From Hymenopus coronatus (taxonomy: Eukaryota > Arthropoda > Insecta > Mantodea > Hymenopodidae), in NCBI GenBank assembly GCA_030762935.1, contig CM060880.1:11814501-11878500 (forward strand): a stretch of 64,000 nucleotides of DNA, read 5' to 3'. The position numbers and the translations under genes are program-made. Positions 59,225 to 64,000 of this stretch are shown here, piece after piece. Positions within the stretch are counted from its first letter, which is position 1. Each line of letters starts with the position of its first letter. The notes below the pieces were generated by a model that made no database searches, was not told the origin of the DNA, and saw only the letters and a list, made by a program, of their open reading frames with translations.

Positions 59225-59299
59225 GTGAATATGCAGATCTTGCTCATTGGCTATGAGTTGCAGTATACAGTAGTTGGTTAATCGCTCTGTTTGTTATAG

Positions 59300-59402
59300 A
59301 AACTAGAGGAGACTATCGCAACATATGAGGCCAAGATCAAAGACATGGGCCTGGAGTACAGGAACATGTCTGAACAGCTCACTTCTGAAATTAAACTTCT
59401 GA
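59300..59402 (+). CDS. CFAP157: CFAP157 homologue, exon 3
   Basis: Acceptor tttgttatag, then KLEETIATYEAKIKDMGLEY and further coiled coil to EIKLL, leaving one base before donor A|GTAAGT (phase 1 out). Intron 2 is only 75 bases (59225-59299), unlike the multi-kilobase introns 1 and 4. Confidence 0.9.
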
Positions 59403-60018
59403 GTAAGTACTAGGCGGACATGGATATTTTATTCATTCCAACTAAATTTTGCTTCATTGGCATCAATGATGAGGGTGGTGGTCTATCAGTTGTGGAGGCA
59501 TCTGGTGCTGGATCTATGAACTTCCAAAGGTTGCTGTATGGTGGTAAATAAAAATTCAAGATATGGCTTTTTTCTTGATGATGTAGATCTTCTCCCGGAC
59601 TTCTAATTCTGTGTGTTTATACTCTGATTTTAACAGTTGTATATTAGGTATGATTTTGTGTCCTGATGTCCAAAAATGATAGGCAACTGCTGATTTTTCT
59701 GTTTGATTGTATTTTAGGTTACTCATGTGTTCTTTCCAAACTTCTTTTTGTCCTTCCTATAAATGCTAGACTACAGTCTGAGCATTTAATTTCATAAATT
59801 CACGGTTTTTTGTTTGCAGGGATAAAGTTTTGTGTAGCAGTTTCTGAATGCTACCGGTCCCAATAAGTAATTACTAAGTGGTGTTATAAAAATGACTCAA
59901 ATTCTTTTGTTTTTAATGTTATTCCTCTCATTGACCTCAATCCAATAATATAGAGCTTTAATTTTGCATATTTGTCCCAATATTCCTGCAGACATTAATT
60001 AATGAATGCTGTTCACAG

Positions 60019-60172
60019 CTGGGAAGCTGAATGCCCTCGAAGAGTTCCGAATACAGAGAGAGGAACTAATGGCCAAGTTCAAGCAACAGAAACAAGATAT
60101 GGAAGAGCAAGTACAGCAACATAAGCAAGCTGTGTATGAAGTTGAGAAGAAATTCATTATTGGCAAAGACAA
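60019..60172 (+). CDS. CFAP157: CFAP157 homologue, exon 4
   Basis: Acceptor gttcacag; two bases complete a Thr codon, then GKLNALEEFRIQREEL, coiled coil, and VEKKFIIGKD, ending AA|GTAAGT (phase 2 out). The GKL.ALEEFR.Q.EE signature followed by EKK...KD is the most diagnostic part of the CFAP157 family as I recall it. Confidence 0.92.
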
Positions 60173-60427
60173 GTAAGTACAGAATTTATGGACCAGTAAT
60201 GAAAGGAAGTGAGGGAATGTTTAAGTACTATTAGCTAAAGTCCCACAATTCTTCACCATAAATATGACATTATTTTGCTAGAACTATTGCAATTTTTATT
60301 GTAGATATTGAATCCAATTTTCAGTTATATACCATGGTATTTAGATTTTACAAGAAATAAACATTTTGAGGCCATGTAAAACAAGGAAAAATTTTTTTAA
60401 AACGAATGGCATGTGCGCGTGTGTGCA

Positions 60428-60483
60428 TGAGAGAGAGTGAAAGAGAGAGTGAGAGAGAGAGAGAGAGAGCAAGAGAGAGAGAG
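60428..60483. repeat. (GA)n-rich microsatellite
   Basis: Imperfect GA repeat in CFAP157 intron 4, at the edge of a diverged family P segment. Confidence 0.85.
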
Positions 60484-60489
60484 GGAGGG

Positions 60490-61500
60490 GGCAAAAATCC
60501 CCAATTTTTGCATAAATGAGTGGTCATAAATTTGATTAAGATGTCATATAAATACATACCTATCTTAAATTCCGGGTGCATAGGCTATGAAGTCCTCAGC
60601 ATTTTGAATTACTTTTGCACTTCTGGTAAATCATAAGAGTTAGACAAAACTACCAGACAAAAAACATATACTAATTAAAACACACAAAGTTTTTTGTGGT
60701 TTTTAAATTTTTCCAAGATATTCTTTGCTATTGGTTCTAATTTTCTTGACTGCAAATCACTATTAATTTCTTTTTATTTTCTCTAGCATGTATAATGAAC
60801 ATAGAGGGTAGTATTCCACCAAACATTTAATACCAAAAAAGGATTTTTAGAAAAAAGTGTGTGTGTGCATGTACACGTGTATGCTTTTTTATGCTAAGTT
60901 CAGTATCTTCTTAGGATGCAACATGAAGGCTTTCAGAAAAATCCTCCCACCCCCACCTACCCTTTACATAGAACATTTTTAGAACATTTTGATTTTTTTA
61001 AAATGGCTCTTAGCAATTTTGATTAAAATCCATACATTTATGACAAATGAAATGTATATTTTGAACCTTCTGGGAACAGCCTCTGTAGACATTCTTCATT
61101 GCAGATGACTTTTGTACAACTGCCAAACCGCAACAGATAGACAAAATTACTACACATAAAATGTATATCTCGTTAAAATGTACAATTTATTGTCATATAC
61201 AGGTGTTTTGTAGAGTAAACTGCTTCCCAGATATTGTTTGTTGCTGGTTGCAATTTTAAACTCCTTAAACTTTTCTGAAATGGAAAGTTTTGTCTCTCTT
61301 TTGTTTCACTCCTGGCATGCAAAGAGAATCAAATTTCATTTGTTTCACCCATTAACTAAATGTTAATAGATTTGACTATTGCTTTAGCCTAGTGTATTCC
61401 CTTATTTCCCTTTTACTTACAATAAAGGAGGGTAATAGGGCCATTTCTGCTCATGTTTATCTTAATTAGCATGAAGTAGAAGAATTGGCTTTTGTAAGAA
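60490..61500 (-). repeat. Two diverged family P copies in CFAP157 intron 4
   Basis: 60490-60770 matches the inner part (tttgattaagatgtcatata; tctggtaaatcataagagtt). A second starts at about 60775 (ttattttctctagcatgtat) and runs to tagcatgaagtagaagaatt. Confidence 0.7.
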
Positions 61501-61849
61501 TAGTTTGTTTGTGGTACAGAATAGAACCCATCAGTTTGTTTTCTTTTTTCCTTCTTCTAGTTCATGCAAAAAGAGCAAAATTTCAATGCTGTCATATAGT
61601 AAACAACTTTAAAAAAATTTGTCTAACACTTTACCTCACTGTATTCTCCTTACACAACAACAAAATATATGAAAACATGGGCCTTCAAAACTAGTCCCTC
61701 ATAATAAAAATGTAAGTGACGTAGTGTTAAAAAAACCTACTCAACAAATTAATACCCCATATAATTTGACCGTCACTGTTACTAAATTCCTCCAAACATA
61801 AAAAATCCAAACATCAAAAATATATAGTGAAGGATTAACTGTATTAACA

Positions 61850-62582
61850 AGTAGAAAGAAAAATAAGCCCTTGTAAGAGTAGTTTGCATAAAAGTCAGTA
61901 GAGAAAGTCATTGAATGTAACATTTAACATTTTTTACTTTCTCTACACATACTATGTACATAGTGTATACAGAAGGTATTGCATTCCATCCAAAAATTCG
62001 ATACTGAGATTTCACTTGAAATAGATGTTATAGGTTCCCCATGTATGAAAAAAAGGCATTTTTAGAAAAAGGTCCATGTTATTGCATGTATATGTCCTTG
62101 CATCTGTGAACATGATTACTCAAAAACAAAAAGTTGATAAAATACCACACTTGGTATATAAGTTTAGTATCTTCCAAGGATGCAACACGATTTTAGGAAA
62201 ATCCTCCCACTCCAAACTATCTTTTATGTGGAAAAATTTTCGAAAATGATGATTTTCTCAAAAATTGCTCTAATGATTTTGATTAAATACTGTGTATTAA
62301 AGATATTTACATGACAAAATGTGTATCTTGGATTTTCTAGGAATATCCTCTGAGGACCTCTTTATTCTGGATAAATTTTGCATAGAAACAGATTTTATCC
62401 ATATGGCAACCAGCTTTTAAAAGATTTGATTATCTTTTTAGTCCGGTATATCCCCTCATTTACTTTCTACTTACAAGGAAGCAAGTATTGATTATCAGAA
62501 ACAAATGGAAAAATAAAATTTTTAACAATTATCTGTTGCTGAGATGTAGAAAGAGCTATTCGAAGTTACACATCAGGTTTTT
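61850..62582 (-). repeat. Family P fragment plus near-complete copy in CFAP157 intron 4
   Basis: 61850-61925 is a terminal piece ending gtagagaaagtcattgaatg. From about 61931 a fresh copy begins (ttttttactttctctacaca) and continues to gagatgtagaaagagctatt and acacatcagg. Confidence 0.75.
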
Positions 62583-63046
62583 TTTCTCTCATGCGTTTAC
62601 TATTTTTGAAATATCCTTTGCTGGAAGTTTGCATCCCAAATGTGATGGTTCATCTAATGAATATGTTCCTCCCCTTTTTCTTCCTTTGCAAGACCATGAA
62701 TACACTCTTGAATGTTGTTCTGCCATTAAATATTGATAACAGAAACATAAACTGTGAAATTATTTTCGATTTAGTTTAATATTAATTTTAAAATATGAAT
62801 ATTAAAATTAAATTAAAATTGTTCCCCCATATTTTATATAACTTAGTCCATAAACTTAATTTGAAGTCATTCCTTGACAAAATTGCCACCTAACATGGAT
62901 AGAAGAATAATTTTTTTTATTAACACTATAATATATAACAGATTTACACAAATTTTTCATAATGAGAATGTATCCAATCAAATGTTTTTTCTTTCTTTAA
63001 AGCAGTCCAGAAGTAAGTTTAAAATGCATATATATTTTTCTTTTAG

Positions 63047-63170
63047 ATTGAAAAAAGAGATGGAAACAAGGCTTCTTAAGTTGGCATTGGATTTTCAAGA
63101 TTCTACACAGTTGCGCATCGCTGCCACAACTCATAGAGTCATTAGAGAAAACATAGCAATCAACAATGAG
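63047..63170 (+). CDS. CFAP157: CFAP157 homologue, exon 5 (gene continues beyond window)
   Basis: Acceptor ttcttttag, one base completing Lys, then [20 protein letters not shown] and [14 protein letters not shown] before donor GAG|GTAGGC (phase 0). It matches the family block around the RAIKENN motif. No further exon is evident between 63171 and 64000, so the remaining coding exons, including the C-terminal half, lie to the right. Confidence 0.9.
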
Positions 63171-64000
63171 GTAGGCACAGATGTAACACAATCATGTTGA
63201 TTCTAACTTATTGCAGTAATTCTTATGCTCTCAAGAACTGGAGTAGAAGAGGAGGAGAGAGTTTGGATGGATCTGTAGGAAAGGCTAATCCTATACTGTA
63301 AACTATACTGACACCATAAGTATGCTTGTCAGGGAACTGTAAGCCTGACATGTAAAAAATTGGACAGTATTTTACAGAAGAAACAATTTATGGGATGCAA
63401 AATAATGAATGCATTTATCAAGAATTGTCATCTGTTTCACTTCTCTACTACATTCCTATAGTAAGCAAAGGAAGTGTTTTAATTTGCTTAAAAGCTTTGT
63501 ATCAGAAACACACACTATATATGGGATGGGAGTTGAATAAGTGCAATTAATTTGATATCGAGTAGAGAGGAATCAATACATGTAACTCATAAATGTATCT
63601 GATTTTGTCCACTTACTAATATTATTGCCATAAATGAAACACAATTTCAGAGTATAATGTGTTTTGAATGGCCCCACGTTATATCTCCCCTGTATTTACA
63701 GTGCAATGTAAGTAAACATTGGCAATGGCTAGCCAACCGTCATTCACATGACACATGAGAAAATGAGAAACTGATTCAGTCGCAAACTTTACTTTACATA
63801 ATGAGTGGCTTCACATATGCTGAAATAGCAGATATTCATTTAATTTATGTTGCATAACTACTGGGGAATCTGCCAATGTTGTAAGGGTCTATATCATTGG
63901 CAATTTTGAAATTGTCCTCTCTCCAAAACGCAAACATTGTTAACTGTAGTTATCAGAGGAAGTGTGACACATGTTCTCCTAATCCCTGACTTGAAGGTTT

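Noticed and set aside
1..64000. CRISPR arrays, rRNA genes or bacterial-type operons
   Set aside because: No regular short repeats with unique spacers, no rRNA text, and intron-split genes with long spacers throughout; the window is eukaryotic.

Overview
The window looks like nuclear DNA of an insect, probably a hemimetabolous species with a large, repeat-rich genome. A cockroach or termite-like lineage is my guess, not something I can prove. The reasons are AT-rich DNA, GT-AG introns of several kilobases, mariner and Penelope-like elements, several tRNA-derived SINE families, and a cilium/flagellum gene split by introns. There is no sign of operons, CRISPR arrays, rRNA or genuine tRNA genes.

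Three protein-coding genes can be supported. (1) On the + strand at 15389-18790, one coding exon encodes a 1133-residue acidic type I membrane protein with five Gly-Ser-Gly sites in acidic surroundings, a candidate proteoglycan core. Its 5' UTR is spliced (acceptor at 15364-15365). (2) On the - strand from 46751 down to 35901, I reconstructed a three-exon gene for a secreted 1296-residue repeat protein. Two tiny exons (46713-46751 and 41742-41787) supply a signal peptide. The large third exon (35901-39706) carries His/Gln-rich units followed by about fifteen acidic 39-residue repeats, organised in a 468-bp higher-order array. I recognise no family for it. (3) On the + strand from 56237, the first five coding exons (227 residues) of a CFAP157 homologue run off the right end.

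Layout. 1-14.9 kb is filled with copies of one dispersed 0.8-0.9 kb repeat, here called family P because one end is a palindrome, plus SINEs and a Penelope-like GIY-YIG fragment. 14.9-20.2 kb is gene 1 with its 3' UTR. 20.2-35.5 kb is AT-rich DNA nearly free of family P but with SINE-like units, a decayed mariner and a SINE-tail hairpin. 35.5-46.9 kb is gene 2, whose introns hold more family P copies and a dead mariner. 46.9-53.9 kb is mixed: a GC-richer stretch, family P, SINEs, microsatellites and a LINE RNase H fragment. 53.9-56.2 kb is largely unremarkable. 56.2-64 kb is gene 3, with family P copies in introns 1 and 4.

The three genes show no evident shared pathway. Gene 1 and gene 2 face each other across about 15 kb. 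The main open biology is gene 2 and the structure and mode of spread of family P. All calls come from reading the sequence; no database search was run.
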